DNA of 64,000 nt from Marinitoga hydrogenitolerans DSM 16785 (GTDB taxonomy: Bacteria > Thermotogota > Thermotogae > Petrotogales > Petrotogaceae), in NCBI RefSeq assembly GCF_900129175.1, contig NZ_FQUI01000002.1, forward strand, positions 52,339 through 116,338, given 5' to 3'. The translations under genes were made by a program, and so were the position numbers. This document shows positions 54,082 through 63,731 of the stretch, one piece after another; positions within the stretch are counted from its first letter, which is position 1; every line of letters begins with the position of its first letter. Under the pieces are notes generated by a model, which was given only the letters and a program-made list of their open reading frames with translations, made no database searches and was not told the DNA's origin.

Positions 54082-56259
54082 TTAATCCCCTTTTAGTAAC
54101 TCTTTAGAATTTTCCACCAAAGCATCAATAAATTCCTCTTTGCTTGCCTCTTCAAGAAATTTATAATTGATGGATTGATTTTTAATATCAATAAAAGAAC
54201 TTCCTAAAATCTTTTTAATTATTTCATAATCTTCATAACAATATTCTTCGATTAAAGGAATAATATCTTCTTGAATAACTCTTTTAAATTTTTCAAAATC
54301 CTTAATGGGTTTTCCATTTTCCATAAAATAAGAGTGCCCAATTTGGAGATTTCTTGCATCTTTTCCTAAACAAGCTATAATTTTTTCATTCAAACTTTTT
54401 AACCATTTATCCAAAGGTAAATTCTCAATCATAAATCCAGAAAAAATTGAATAATCTGGCATCAATTCAATAAATCCAAATCTTCTTCTTAGAGCTATAT
54501 CAATTAAAGCAATAGAACGATCTGCAGTATTCATCGTCGCAATAATATATACATTTTCTGGAACAAAAAAAATTTCTCCAGATAAGGGTAAAATAGCTTT
54601 TTTCCCTCTTTTATTTATTTCTAAAAGCGTGATTAATTCACCAAAAATTCTTGAGATATCTCCTCTATTAATTTCATCTATTATTAAAAAGTACTTTTTA
54701 TCATGATTTTCATTAGCATCTTTGCATATTTTTTTAAAAATACCTTCTTTTAAAGAAAAAAAAGTCTGATTATTTTTAATATTTGTTTTGATCCCTTCTA
54801 TAAAATCTTCATATCCATATGATGGATGAAAAGTACAGAATTTTACTAAAGAATCATTATCACCATAAATTTGAATTAATTCACCAGCGTTCAATTCATT
54901 AAAACTCTTATTAAATGCAGATTCCGAAGCTAATTCTAAACAAGTTTTCTCAGCCCAATAAGTTTTTCCCGTTCCAGGTGGTCCATACAATATAACTTGT
55001 TTTTTCCTCTCCAATACTTTTTTTATTTTTTGTAAAATCAGAGACGTGTCAATTTTTGGTTTAATTGATTCTGTTGAATTTTCAAACATTTTTTCAATTT
55101 TAATAATATCTTCCGTTTTATTAACTTTTGTAATAGAAAAATTAACATTAATCTTTAAATCATATTTTGAAGGATCAAAAAATTTTTCCCATTTAATAGC
55201 TTTACTATGTTGAAACTTTTCATTTTTTTTAAATTCATAAGGCCCCTTAATTTTCCCTATTCCTAAAACTCTATTTTTTCTTAAAAGAACAATAGTATCA
55301 TTTATATCAATATCAAAATAAAAGCTTACAATTTCAGTTATTTTTTTCTCTATATCCGTATTAACAACTAACCCTTTTGAAATCAAAAAATCTTGAATAT
55401 ATTTTTTTGCATCTGTTTTATTTTTGAAATCCATATTATCAAGGTTATCCAAAGCTTGAAAATCATAAAAAATATAATTTTCATCAAACATTATTTCTTC
55501 ATCATTTTTTTGGTTATTTAAAGAAAAAATCCAATAATTATGCACATGACCAAAAACTTCCAATAAAACAGCCGTATAATGAGATGTTGGAATACCAAGT
55601 TTTTTAGCTTTAGAAGTAAATTTATTGGATAAATAATATAATCCTTTTTTTTCTTCAAAGTTTATTTTTAATTTTCGCAAATAAAATTTTTGGAGTTTTT
55701 CTACATGAAAATTGTCTATTTTTTCAGGGAATAATAAATGATAATATTTATGTATCCATGCGTAATTAGAATATTGTTCTAAAATTTTATCAAGTTCTTC
55801 TTGTAATTCAGTGTATGTACTATCTTCATAATTATTCAGATTGTTTTCAATGAACGAGATCCCTTTTAGAAGGCGATCTTTTATATATTCTGCTTTTTTT
55901 ACAGCTTGATTTATATTAACAGATTTCATCTTTCTTGTACTACCAATGATCCAATCACCAGTTTTTTTGCTTTTAAAAATTCCAAATTTCAAGGCTGAGC
56001 CTCCAGCAATACTACCGAAATTCTTTGTTTGAAATTCCTCATCGTTTTTATATTCTAACCAATAATTTAGAGTATCTTTTCTTCCCTGATCAAAAACATA
56101 TTCTAATAATTCTTCTCCTTTTAAATTCTTTAATACATCTGGTCCAAATTTTTCTCTAAATAATTTATACTGTTCATCTAAATCTCTTTCTGTTACAATA
56201 ATTCCATTTTCTATTAATTCATCTCTTAATTTTAAAATATCGTCGTTTTTTAAAATCAT
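54082..56259 (-). CDS. mcrB: McrB-like GTPase/AAA+ restriction subunit
   Basis: The protein has 725 residues. Walker A GPPGTGKT at 426-433, FHPSYGYEDFIEGIK near 478, Walker B FLIIDEINRGDISRIFGEL at 524-540, TMNTADRSIALIDIALRRRF near 582. Residues 1-390 hold the target-reading region. A block (about 60-240) reads like a DUF3578/EVE-type module (YTAVLLEVFGHVHNYWIF, ALKFGIFKSKKTGDW), which differs from E. coli McrB. With McrC it forms a modification-dependent restriction system. Confidence 0.92.
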   Translation of the reverse strand: MILKNDDILKLRDELIENGIIVTERDLDEQYKLFREKFGPDVLKNLKGEELLEYVFDQGRKDTLNYWLEYKNDEEFQTKNFGSIAGGSALKFGIFKSKKTGDWIIGSTRKMKSVNINQAVKKAEYIKDRLLKGISFIENNLNNYEDSTYTELQEELDKILEQYSNYAWIHKYYHLLFPEKIDNFHVEKLQKFYLRKLKINFEEKKGLYYLSNKFTSKAKKLGIPTSHYTAVLLEVFGHVHNYWIFSLNNQKNDEEIMFDENYIFYDFQALDNLDNMDFKNKTDAKKYIQDFLISKGLVVNTDIEKKITEIVSFYFDIDINDTIVLLRKNRVLGIGKIKGPYEFKKNEKFQHSKAIKWEKFFDPSKYDLKINVNFSITKVNKTEDIIKIEKMFENSTESIKPKIDTSLILQKIKKVLERKKQVILYGPPGTGKTYWAEKTCLELASESAFNKSFNELNAGELIQIYGDNDSLVKFCTFHPSYGYEDFIEGIKTNIKNNQTFFSLKEGIFKKICKDANENHDKKYFLIIDEINRGDISRIFGELITLLEINKRGKKAILPLSGEIFFVPENVYIIATMNTADRSIALIDIALRRRFGFIELMPDYSIFSGFMIENLPLDKWLKSLNEKIIACLGKDARNLQIGHSYFMENGKPIKDFEKFKRVIQEDIIPLIEEYCYEDYEIIKKILGSSFIDIKNQSINYKFLEEASKEEFIDALVENSKELLKGD

Positions 56260-56285
56260 AAAACTTCCCCCTGATCATTTAAAAA

Positions 56286-57197
56286 TTATTCTTCTTCAAA
56301 ATAATCCGTATCAATTTTTTTTATTTCAAAAGAACTTTGCACATAAACACCCACATTAAAATCAATCATAAGATTAGCAAAGAGTTCTCCATCAATTAAT
56401 ACAATCTTTTTATTATTTAATCCCCTGACATAATCAATAGCATCTTTTGTAAAAGAAGAAGTAGTTATAAAAATCCCTTTATTTGCTCCAGGAGTATCTA
56501 ACGCACCTGAAAATTTTTGTATTTCGGGTCTTCCTACTATTTGATTTTTATCCCATTTTTTCGCCTGTATATATATTTTATCTAAACCAAGTCTATCTTC
56601 ATTAATTATTCCATCAATGCCACCATCTCTCGTCTTTTTTGTATTTCTTTTGGCATTTTCAAAATTTCCTCCATATCCCATTTTTACCAAAACATCTAGA
56701 ACAATTTTTTCGAATTTATCAAAAGATACTTTATATAAATAACTAAGTAAATCTTCAACCAATGAGCTTCTGAATTCTAGATAGGCTTCCTCAATTAATT
56801 CTTGTGGAGTTTTATTTTTTGTTTGAGTGTTATCGTTCCTGTTTTTTGAATTATTACTACCTTGATAAAATTCCTTAAAACTTTCATAATTTAACAAAAG
56901 TTTTTTATCAATATTTTTTGGTTTTTCTTGTAATAATTTCATACCTTCTTCTGTTATTTTAAATTTTCCTCTTTCAATATTTTTCAATAAACCAGATTTT
57001 TCCAAATACGTTTTTGCCCAACTAATCCTATCGTAAAATACTTTTTTCCCACTTTTTAATGTTTTATTTAAGTCTGCATCTGTTAGTTCCAATTGTTTAG
57101 CTAATTCTTTTTCACATGTTTTTAAATTATAAATTTTCTTATCGGATATTAAATTCAATAAGGGCAACATTAATTTATCATATGTAGGTATAGCCAT
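56286..57197 (-). CDS. mrr: Mrr-type restriction endonuclease
   Basis: Mrr cuts methylated DNA. The 303 residues have an N-terminal winged-helix Mrr_N domain (IPTYDKLMLPLLNLISD) and a C-terminal PD-(D/E)xK domain: FEKIVLDVLVKMGYGG near 165, then DGGIDGIINEDRLG and IYIQAKKW near 195-215 (the D...QAK catalytic set). RBS GAGGTGG. It is a third nuclease next to mcrBC. Confidence 0.94.
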   Translation of the reverse strand: MAIPTYDKLMLPLLNLISDKKIYNLKTCEKELAKQLELTDADLNKTLKSGKKVFYDRISWAKTYLEKSGLLKNIERGKFKITEEGMKLLQEKPKNIDKKLLLNYESFKEFYQGSNNSKNRNDNTQTKNKTPQELIEEAYLEFRSSLVEDLLSYLYKVSFDKFEKIVLDVLVKMGYGGNFENAKRNTKKTRDGGIDGIINEDRLGLDKIYIQAKKWDKNQIVGRPEIQKFSGALDTPGANKGIFITTSSFTKDAIDYVRGLNNKKIVLIDGELFANLMIDFNVGVYVQSSFEIKKIDTDYFEEE

Positions 57198-57233
57198 AAT
57201 TCCACCTCAGATTATTTAATAATTTTTTGTTTC
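57198..57233. other. Short gap before mrr
   Basis: Contains only the mrr ribosome site and AT-rich sequence; no separate promoter is evident. Confidence 0.4.
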
Positions 57234-57368
57234 TCAATTGACTCCTAAAGATTTAAATACAGCATCAATTGGATCATTATAAAATATCATTTGAATTTTT
57301 GTAACTAATTCTGTTGGAACCGTTGCTAAATCTGCTGCTGAAGATGCAGGAATTAATATTCTTTTTAT
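57234..57368 (-). pseudogene. C-terminal fragment of a BrxL-like Lon protease
   Basis: On the minus strand a frame without a start reads ILIPASSAADLATVPTELV, then TKIQMIFYNDPIDAVFKSLG, VN and a stop. This is the highly conserved tail of the Lon-related protease of BREX phage-defence systems (DPVDAVFKALGV at the end). Only about 44 codons remain and the junction lies at the stop of the adjoining res fragment, so a deletion joined two genes. Confidence 0.8.
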
Positions 57369-57865
57369 TTAACAATTTTCATTAAGGCATCATAATTATC
57401 TACTACACCATATTTAATTTTTTTGTCTTCAAAAATACTATTTAAAATTTCAAAATGCTTTTTTGCATATTCTATTTTTAACCTTTCTTTTTCTCTAATC
57501 TCCATACTATCCAAACTTCCCTTAGTTTCAGCAATAAAATATATTTTTTTTTCATCACCGTTTTGTATAACTATTGCCCAGTCAGGATTATAATTCCCAA
57601 CAGGTGTTTCTATTTTAAAATCACTTGGTAATTTTGCATATACTTTTATTTCCGTTCCAATTTCAAGGACACTTTCAGCAAACTTTCTTTCAATTTTTGA
57701 ATCAAATTTCAAATAATTATATATATGCTTTTCTACTTTTATTACATTTTCATCCAATTTCCCCTCAAATTTTTTTATAGTAAAAATACTATTATCATAA
57801 GTTTCTTCTGTCAAATTGTATTTTATATTTTCAATTAATGTTGTACCTATTTCATTATTTATCAA
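57365..57865 (-). pseudogene. C-terminal endonuclease domain of a second type III Res protein
   Basis: The 166 residues match only the C-terminal part of Res: ERKFAESVLEIG, IKVYAKLPSDFKIETPVG, NYNPDWAIVI, YFIAETKGS, and LKIEYAKKHFE. The nuclease residues D and ExK are kept. The helicase part is missing, and the intact res next to it carries its own, different nuclease tail, so this is a relic of another system. An ATG opens it but no clear ribosome site precedes; translation is doubtful. Confidence 0.78.
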
Positions 57866-57902
57866 ATTAGAAACTTTTATTATAAATTTTTAGTTTTTTT
57901 AA

Positions 57903-60788
57903 TCAAAATAAAGTATCTCTAACAGCAAGTTCATTTAATCTGCAATTATTAGCAATATCTTCAATATCTGCTCCGCTTTTTTCTAAATTATAAAATTGTT
58001 TTTCACCTACAATCAAATATTCCCAAGTTTTATTATCTCTTAGCTCTGGACTTATATTATTAATTCTTTTTACATAATCAATTGCTGCTTTTTGTTTTTG
58101 TATAACATTTGGATTTTTTAAATCTTTTGATGCTTTTGTCTCGATAATAAATATATTTTTATCCGTTTCTACCAAAAAATCGGGATAATAATGAGACATC
58201 AAGCCATCTGTTCTGAAGTATATAATTGTTGCAAAATCATGTTTATATTCCATTATTTTTATAAATTTATTAACTTTACTATCTCTATCTAAAAATTCCA
58301 AAAAATTTTTTTCAAATATTCCTTTATTTGATGGATATGGAGTTTTTTCATATATTGTCTTTTGCAGGTCTAAAAGATATGTGCTTCTTGCATTAAAACT
58401 GCTTATTTCACTAAAATATTTTTTCTTTATAACAGCACTATTTATTTTTAGATTCATATGAATATCATTTATAACTTTACTAAAAACCTTAATTATATGT
58501 TCTGTTACAAAATTATTTCTGTGTAATAAAATACGATAATTTTCATCTTCAAATGGATTAAAAGGTTCACCAAACAATTTTGTTCTGATATAAATATCTA
58601 TCCATCTAATTATTTCATCTTTGAAAACTTGAAGAATTGGAAATTCCTTTTTTCTTCCTCTCTTTATACTTTGTTTACTATTTAAAATTATATTAATAAG
58701 TTTTTGTAAATATTCATTATAGCTATTAGCTTTAAACAAATCCGCATTTACTTGATAATCTCCAAAAGTAGTTTTTACAGTTAACTCTTCACTATAAAAT
58801 GTTTCACCTTTTAAAATAAAAGATTTTAACTTTTCTAAACTAAAATACTGAAAACCTTCTAACTTATTTATATCTATTTGTGGAAGTTCTAATGTTTTTT
58901 CTTCATCTTGCTCTATTTCAATAAAATACATATCATATTTTTTATAATTCTCTTTTAATTCAACTTTTACAATATCACCAATAGATTGACCTTCTTTTGG
59001 TATATTTTTATCAATTCCATATTCATCACTTGCTAATTCCCTATCATAAAATTCCATGAAAGAAGGATGTTCTATAATACTTAAAACATCAAGATAAGAA
59101 TTTGGCGATTTTTTTTCTACTAAAACTCTTATTCTATTCTCTCTTTTTATATCCTCAAATTCTTTTCCTCTAAACATAAGCCTTAATCCTCTACCGATTG
59201 TTTGTTCCAATAAAATTGAAGAAGCAGTAGAACGAAGAGGTACAATCACACAAACATTATTTACATCAAAACCTTCTTTCAACATTAAAACTGATATTAT
59301 AATTTTAGGTTTATCATATTTATCTACATTAAATAATCTTTGTTTTATACTCTCCCATTCCTCTTTTTTAACCTCCCCTTTTTTATTAGAATGAATACTT
59401 ACAAAATCATCTGCATTTATACCAATTTCTAATAAAAAATCTTCAACTAAAGATACTACTTCTGTATCTTCACACATTATAAGCATTTTTGGATATTTTG
59501 GTGTAGCAAGTTTGGAAAAATCTTTTTCTAATATTTCAAGTTTTTTAATACCTGCTTGAATCATTATTTTTTGTCCATCACTTAATGCAATAGGTTTATT
59601 ATTTTTTTCATCTCTTATAGCTTTAAAATCAAGAGGAAGTGATGCAATCTCTTTTCTTTTATCAATAGTTATCATTTTAACAAGTCCATCTCTTATAGCG
59701 CTATGTAAATCAAAATCAACAACTATATGAGGAAAATAGTGTTTTGTTCTTTTTTGTCCACTTCCAGTTACATCATAAGGAGTTGCACTAAAATCTATTT
59801 GAGAGAAGAATTTTTTATTTTTAGATATATAATTAAGACTCTTTTGCCATTCAACTTCTTTAACTTCTCCTGCAGATTTATTTTCATGAATATGATGAGC
59901 TTCATCATTCATTATAATTAAATTATTTAATGAAGCTAAATATTCAATTTCGCTTCCTCTAAAATATCTATTATCAAGTGCATCTAAACTATTACCTGCA
60001 CTTTTTCCAGGCCTTGCAGGAAGCAATTCTTCTATAATTATACTTGGATTTTCAAAAGGATTTTCATCTTCTGTTTCATCTAACATAAATAAATGCCAAT
60101 TAGCAATAGCAATCATACCATCACCAGTTACTTTTTTGCCTATTTCATCTTTTTTTACAACACTATTTTGCAAAAACGCAAAAACTACTTCTCTATATCT
60201 TTCAGGTAAAAACAATTCTTGATTTTTATATATATCACTTGTTTCGAATTCTCTAAATTTTTCCTCATTTTCTTTGCCTAAGTAACTATCAAGTAGTCTT
60301 TCATATACAATAAGTCCGGGAGCTATAAATAAAAAATTTTTTGAGTATCTTTTATTTTCATTATTATTAATTGCATTCAAATATTGCCAAATCAAAAAAG
60401 CATTCATAACCCAAGTTTTACCAGTTCCTGTTGCCATTTTTATTGCATATTTAGCAAATTGATATTTTTCTTTTGCTAAAAGTTCTATGTTTATTTCATT
60501 TAAAAGCATTTTGTCTACTTTTTGATATATATCTAATACTGTTTCTACTTTTAAAATTTCATGTAAATAAATAGTATTCAATATTGCTTGTTTTTGACCT
60601 CTGTGAAAATTAATTTCTCTATTTGTCGTATGTGGTTCACAAAACCAGAAAGTCAAAAGATCTTTTGTTGTAGGGGTTACTAATTCTAAAAACTCACCAC
60701 TCTCCCATAATTCATTTACATTTTCTGTAATCTTTTTTGCTAACTTTAAAGGTACGCTTCCTGTTAGTGTATTTGTAGGCATTGGCAT
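57903..60788 (-). CDS. res: Type III restriction enzyme Res subunit
   Basis: The protein has 961 residues. Superfamily 2 helicase motifs are MATGTGKTW (118-126), NDEAHHIHE near 294, DFSATPYD near 330, VLMLKEGFDVNNVCVIVPLR near 508 and EQTIGRGLRLM near 536. The C-terminal nuclease core is HYYPDFLVETDKNIFIIETKA near 880. It works with Mod: cuts away from two inversely oriented sites after ATP-driven movement. RBS GGAGGTG; one base after mod. Confidence 0.94.
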   Translation of the reverse strand: MPMPTNTLTGSVPLKLAKKITENVNELWESGEFLELVTPTTKDLLTFWFCEPHTTNREINFHRGQKQAILNTIYLHEILKVETVLDIYQKVDKMLLNEINIELLAKEKYQFAKYAIKMATGTGKTWVMNAFLIWQYLNAINNNENKRYSKNFLFIAPGLIVYERLLDSYLGKENEEKFREFETSDIYKNQELFLPERYREVVFAFLQNSVVKKDEIGKKVTGDGMIAIANWHLFMLDETEDENPFENPSIIIEELLPARPGKSAGNSLDALDNRYFRGSEIEYLASLNNLIIMNDEAHHIHENKSAGEVKEVEWQKSLNYISKNKKFFSQIDFSATPYDVTGSGQKRTKHYFPHIVVDFDLHSAIRDGLVKMITIDKRKEIASLPLDFKAIRDEKNNKPIALSDGQKIMIQAGIKKLEILEKDFSKLATPKYPKMLIMCEDTEVVSLVEDFLLEIGINADDFVSIHSNKKGEVKKEEWESIKQRLFNVDKYDKPKIIISVLMLKEGFDVNNVCVIVPLRSTASSILLEQTIGRGLRLMFRGKEFEDIKRENRIRVLVEKKSPNSYLDVLSIIEHPSFMEFYDRELASDEYGIDKNIPKEGQSIGDIVKVELKENYKKYDMYFIEIEQDEEKTLELPQIDINKLEGFQYFSLEKLKSFILKGETFYSEELTVKTTFGDYQVNADLFKANSYNEYLQKLINIILNSKQSIKRGRKKEFPILQVFKDEIIRWIDIYIRTKLFGEPFNPFEDENYRILLHRNNFVTEHIIKVFSKVINDIHMNLKINSAVIKKKYFSEISSFNARSTYLLDLQKTIYEKTPYPSNKGIFEKNFLEFLDRDSKVNKFIKIMEYKHDFATIIYFRTDGLMSHYYPDFLVETDKNIFIIETKASKDLKNPNVIQKQKAAIDYVKRINNISPELRDNKTWEYLIVGEKQFYNLEKSGADIEDIANNCRLNELAVRDTLF

Positions 60789-60789
60789 A

Positions 60790-62658
60790 TTACACCTCCA
60801 CTTTTACAATAGATTCAAATCCAAACACATCAACCGCTTTTACCATTACAACTCTTTTATCTTTTTTAGGAAGAATTAATTTAGTTTCATTTATTACATG
60901 AAATTCATCATTATCATTTGCAGTATTTTCTCTATAATCTTGCCAAACACTTCTAAAAGTTTCTCCATCAAAATCCGGGTCTATTGCCCAATATTCTATA
61001 AGAGCTAATGGGTCATTTTTCATAATCTCTTGTAATACTTTTTTATCTTTCTCTTCTAATGGCACATTGTCAGGACTAAGAAGCACATAATTATCAAGTT
61101 TTATTGTTAATTCTTCCATACTCTCATCAATTTCTCTTCTTTCAACTGGCTTAATTGTCAAATATTGCAGTGATGAAAATCTAATTTTCCCACTATTTAC
61201 AAGTTCTTTGTATCCCGATTTTGTTTTTAATCTATCAATTAAATCTGGCGGAATTACTAAAACTTCAAGATTTTTATCATCGAGTTCTTTTATCGCAGCA
61301 CTAATATCATAAGCAAAATTCCATCCAAGCACTATTACCTTATCCCATCCACCAAGTAAGTTATCTCTAAGTTCTATTGCTTTTTTTAAAGTCGCACGAC
61401 CAGTTAGTTTATTTGGGCTATCTACATAAATTAGAGTTTTACTCTCTTTTATATACCCTAAATTTTTTGGATGTCCTTTCCCAAAAGGAATAGCTCCTCT
61501 TCCCTCATCATCTACAAATAAACTAATTACTACTTGTGCTAAATCTCCAATTCTTCTAAATAGTTTTGAAGATGAAAACATTTCTTTTTGATAATCTCCA
61601 ACTGATTGATATAAAAATGGCTTAGCATTATTATCGATAAGTCTCTTTCTTGTAATTAAACAAGCAGGTTTTCCAATATCACTTACAATCCAGCGACGAC
61701 CAAGTTTCTCAGCAACAGCAGCAGTTGTGCCACTTCCTACAAAAAAGTCTGCTACTATGCTATCTTCATTTGATGACGCTTTTATAATTCTTTCAAGTAG
61801 CTTCTCGGGTTTTTGAGTGGCGTAATTTAAATATTCTTTTGAATTGCCTTTTAAAACAGGAATATTCCACCAATCTTCAGGAATTTTTCCATTTTCTTTA
61901 AGTTGAACCCCCTGACCTCCTGTCATTTTACTTGCATTACCAGCATAACCTGCCCTTGCTAAACTAGATTCAGCATAGGGTATTCTAATGTCATCTGCAT
62001 TAAAAATAACATCTTTTTCTTTTTTATAAAATAAAATAATATCATGAACTCTGGAAAAATTTTTTTGATTAGGAACAGCGGGACGTGTATAACACCACAC
62101 AATCTCATTAACAAAATTTTCCTTCCCAAAAATATTATCAAGTAAAATTTTCACATAATGCCCCACATGCCAATCGATATGCACATAAATACTACCTCTT
62201 TCACTCAAAAGCTCTCTCATTAATACAAGTCTTGGATACATCATTTTTAAATAACTAACAGTTCCATATTTCCAAGTGTCAGCATAAGCAAATTGTTCTA
62301 TTACCGTTGGCTTTTGAGTGATTTGCTTATTAGGCAGTTTTATTTTTGTTTTATAATCAGCTTTACTATCAAATGGAGGGTCAATATAAATTAAATCAAT
62401 TTTACCTCTGTAACCATTCGCAAGTAATGCTTGCATTACAAGTAAATTATCTCCATAAATCAGTCTATTTTGTGCCTCTAAATCCATATTTCCAATTATG
62501 TTTCCAAAGATACTCACTTCATCTTTATTAGGAATCACTAATTCATTCGTTTGAAGCCTAAGTGCATTCCCTTTTTCGATCTTTTCAAGAATTTTCTCAG
62601 CTTCTACTTTTCCTTCTTTTACAATTTTTGGCAATTCTTCAATTAGTGATAGTGGCAT
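60790..62658 (-). CDS. mod: Type III DNA methyltransferase Mod subunit
   Basis: The protein has 622 residues. Beta-class N6-adenine/N4-cytosine order: catalytic DPPF at 93-96 comes before the SAM loop DFFVGSGTT at 304-312; a target-recognition region lies between (about 180-280). The C-terminal 300 residues are an extra region shared by type III Mod proteins. No short tandem repeats are seen within it, so phase variation by repeats is not indicated. RBS AAAGGGG. First gene of the mod-res operon. Confidence 0.95.
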   Translation of the reverse strand: MPLSLIEELPKIVKEGKVEAEKILEKIEKGNALRLQTNELVIPNKDEVSIFGNIIGNMDLEAQNRLIYGDNLLVMQALLANGYRGKIDLIYIDPPFDSKADYKTKIKLPNKQITQKPTVIEQFAYADTWKYGTVSYLKMMYPRLVLMRELLSERGSIYVHIDWHVGHYVKILLDNIFGKENFVNEIVWCYTRPAVPNQKNFSRVHDIILFYKKEKDVIFNADDIRIPYAESSLARAGYAGNASKMTGGQGVQLKENGKIPEDWWNIPVLKGNSKEYLNYATQKPEKLLERIIKASSNEDSIVADFFVGSGTTAAVAEKLGRRWIVSDIGKPACLITRKRLIDNNAKPFLYQSVGDYQKEMFSSSKLFRRIGDLAQVVISLFVDDEGRGAIPFGKGHPKNLGYIKESKTLIYVDSPNKLTGRATLKKAIELRDNLLGGWDKVIVLGWNFAYDISAAIKELDDKNLEVLVIPPDLIDRLKTKSGYKELVNSGKIRFSSLQYLTIKPVERREIDESMEELTIKLDNYVLLSPDNVPLEEKDKKVLQEIMKNDPLALIEYWAIDPDFDGETFRSVWQDYRENTANDNDEFHVINETKLILPKKDKRVVMVKAVDVFGFESIVKVEV

Positions 62659-62678
62659 AATCTTTTTTCCCCTTTCTT

Positions 62679-62750
62679 TTAAACTTTATTTATTTTTATA
62701 CTTTCTCCAACTTTATTGACTTTATTATCAAATATCATTTGCTCATTCAA
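62679..62750 (-). CDS. Possible leader peptide (23 residues) before mod
   Basis: TTG 62750 is six bases after GAGGTG and opens a frame of 23 residues ([16 protein letters not shown], then IKINKV), ending 20 bases before mod. It could be a leader peptide or the relic of a lost gene's start. Evidence is only the ribosome site and frame. Confidence 0.3.
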   Translation of the reverse strand: MNEQMIFDNKVNKVGESIKINKV

Positions 62751-62866
62751 AAGAAACACCTCTTTTTTAATTAGTGTTTTTTGTATTTCAATTTTAAACT
62801 TAGACTATATTTTTAATATCTAACCGATACTTTTTTACACAAAATTTTAACATTTACTACATTTAA

Positions 62867-62894
62867 ATTATATCATTTTTTCTTTAAAAGTCAA
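62867..62894 (-). promoter_or_regulatory. Promoter of the mod-res operon, half inside the repeat
   Basis: On the minus strand TTGACT (62889-62894) and TATAAT (62867-62872) are 16 bases apart. The -35 box is inside the right direct repeat; the -10 box is just outside it. The left repeat has the same -35 but no -10. The leader to mod is about 200 bases. Confidence 0.72.
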
Positions 62895-63091
62895 AAAATT
62901 TTTATCAATATAAAAAACAAAAATATTATAATAAATGCCATTCCATAATTGGAACGACATTTATATTTTTAATTTTATATAACTTTTTTAACAATATAAT
63001 CATCAATATTCTTTTTTTCAGAATTGATATTTACTCCTATTAAGTATATTTCATTTGCATTATCTATGTATTTTTCATAATACTTCTTTTC
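62874..63091 (+). repeat. Direct repeat, right copy (about 218 bp)
   Basis: Matches 50149-50365 with a few substitutions and one extra T. It ends exactly where the IS3-type sequence begins. The two copies are about 12.7 kb apart. Confidence 0.92.
62975..63091 (-). pseudogene. DUF1703 C-terminal fragment cut by an insertion sequence
   Basis: The minus strand reads KKYYEKYIDNANEIYLIG, VNINSEKKNIDDYIVKKVI and stop, the same tail as the left relic. Its upstream part is replaced by the IS element at 63092, so 38 codons remain. Confidence 0.85.
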
Positions 63092-63207
63092 GTATTCACC
63101 CCTTGCAAGATTTGGACAAAAAATAAGAAAGTGATATCATAAAATTGAAAAAAAGAAAGGGGTGTTTTTTAATGAGAAAACGAACTAATTATGAACCTGA
63201 ATTTAAG

Positions 63208-63286
63208 TTTGGCTTTTTCAGCAAAGCTGAAAAGATTTATTTTTCTTTATTATAAAATCATTTAATCCTATTAACTGCTGTAAGCA
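63208..63286. repeat. Hairpin-bounded insert 1 in orfA
   Basis: About 79 bases. Near its left end lies CTTTTTCAGC-AAA-GCTGAAAAG (three-base loop, one bulge); at its right end AACTGC-TGTAA-GCAGTT. The middle is AT-rich and non-coding. Confidence 0.55.
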
Positions 63287-63340
63287 GTTAAAGAATATCT
63301 TTCTGATGATTCATTAACTCCAACATATTTTGCTTTGCAA

Positions 63341-63393
63341 AATAGAAATATGTAAAAATTTTAATTATATAAAATATTTTTTATCTTCGATAA
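63341..63393. repeat. Hairpin-bounded insert 2 in orfA
   Basis: About 50 bases. The left junction has TATTTTGC-TTT-GCAAAATA (63326-63344); the right end has TTTTTATC-TTC-GATAAAAA. The exact left junction is uncertain by a few codons. Confidence 0.5.
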
Positions 63394-63492
63394 AAATGGG
63401 TTAAAAAATATAAAGATTCTGGTTATGACGATAATGTGTTTCATTCAAAAAAAGGTCGTCCTAGTTCTATGATTTCGGATATTTCTAAATCA

Positions 63493-63599
63493 TGCTGCGC
63501 AAGCTGTATGATTTTTTATTTTATAAATTTTTTATATATGTTATATATATATTAATTTTTTCTACTTATTTTTGCGAAGCAAAATGCTTTGGTATTATT
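63493..63599. repeat. Hairpin-bounded insert 3 in orfA
   Basis: About 107 bases. The left end has ATCAT...ATGAT around GCTGCGCAAGC (weak stem); the right part has ATTTTTGC-GAA-GCAAAAT. The frame stays open by chance across it and would encode a hydrophobic stretch. Confidence 0.5.
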
Positions 63600-63722
63600 A
63601 AGTCTAATTCAAATAATACTAATGATTCTGCTGTTTTAGAGAAAAAACTTAAATATTATGAACGTCTTCTTCTTGAAAAAGAACTTCTTATTAAAATGCA
63701 AGAGGATGAAATTAATTTTTTG

Positions 63723-63731
63723 AAAAAAAAA
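63723..63731 (+). promoter_or_regulatory. Slippery A9 run for -1 frameshifting orfA-orfB
   Basis: Nine A follow TTG near the end of orfA; the orfB frame is -1 relative to orfA. This is the normal IS3-family way to make the OrfAB transposase. Confidence 0.7.

Noticed and set aside
60790..62658. Phase-variable mod gene
   Set aside because: Type III mod genes often carry tandem short repeats; none are visible in this gene or its leader.
50149..63091. Possible CRISPR or phage attachment repeats
   Set aside because: There are only two copies of about 218 bp, 12.7 kb apart, and they are gene 3' ends; no spacer pattern, integrase or tRNA is present.
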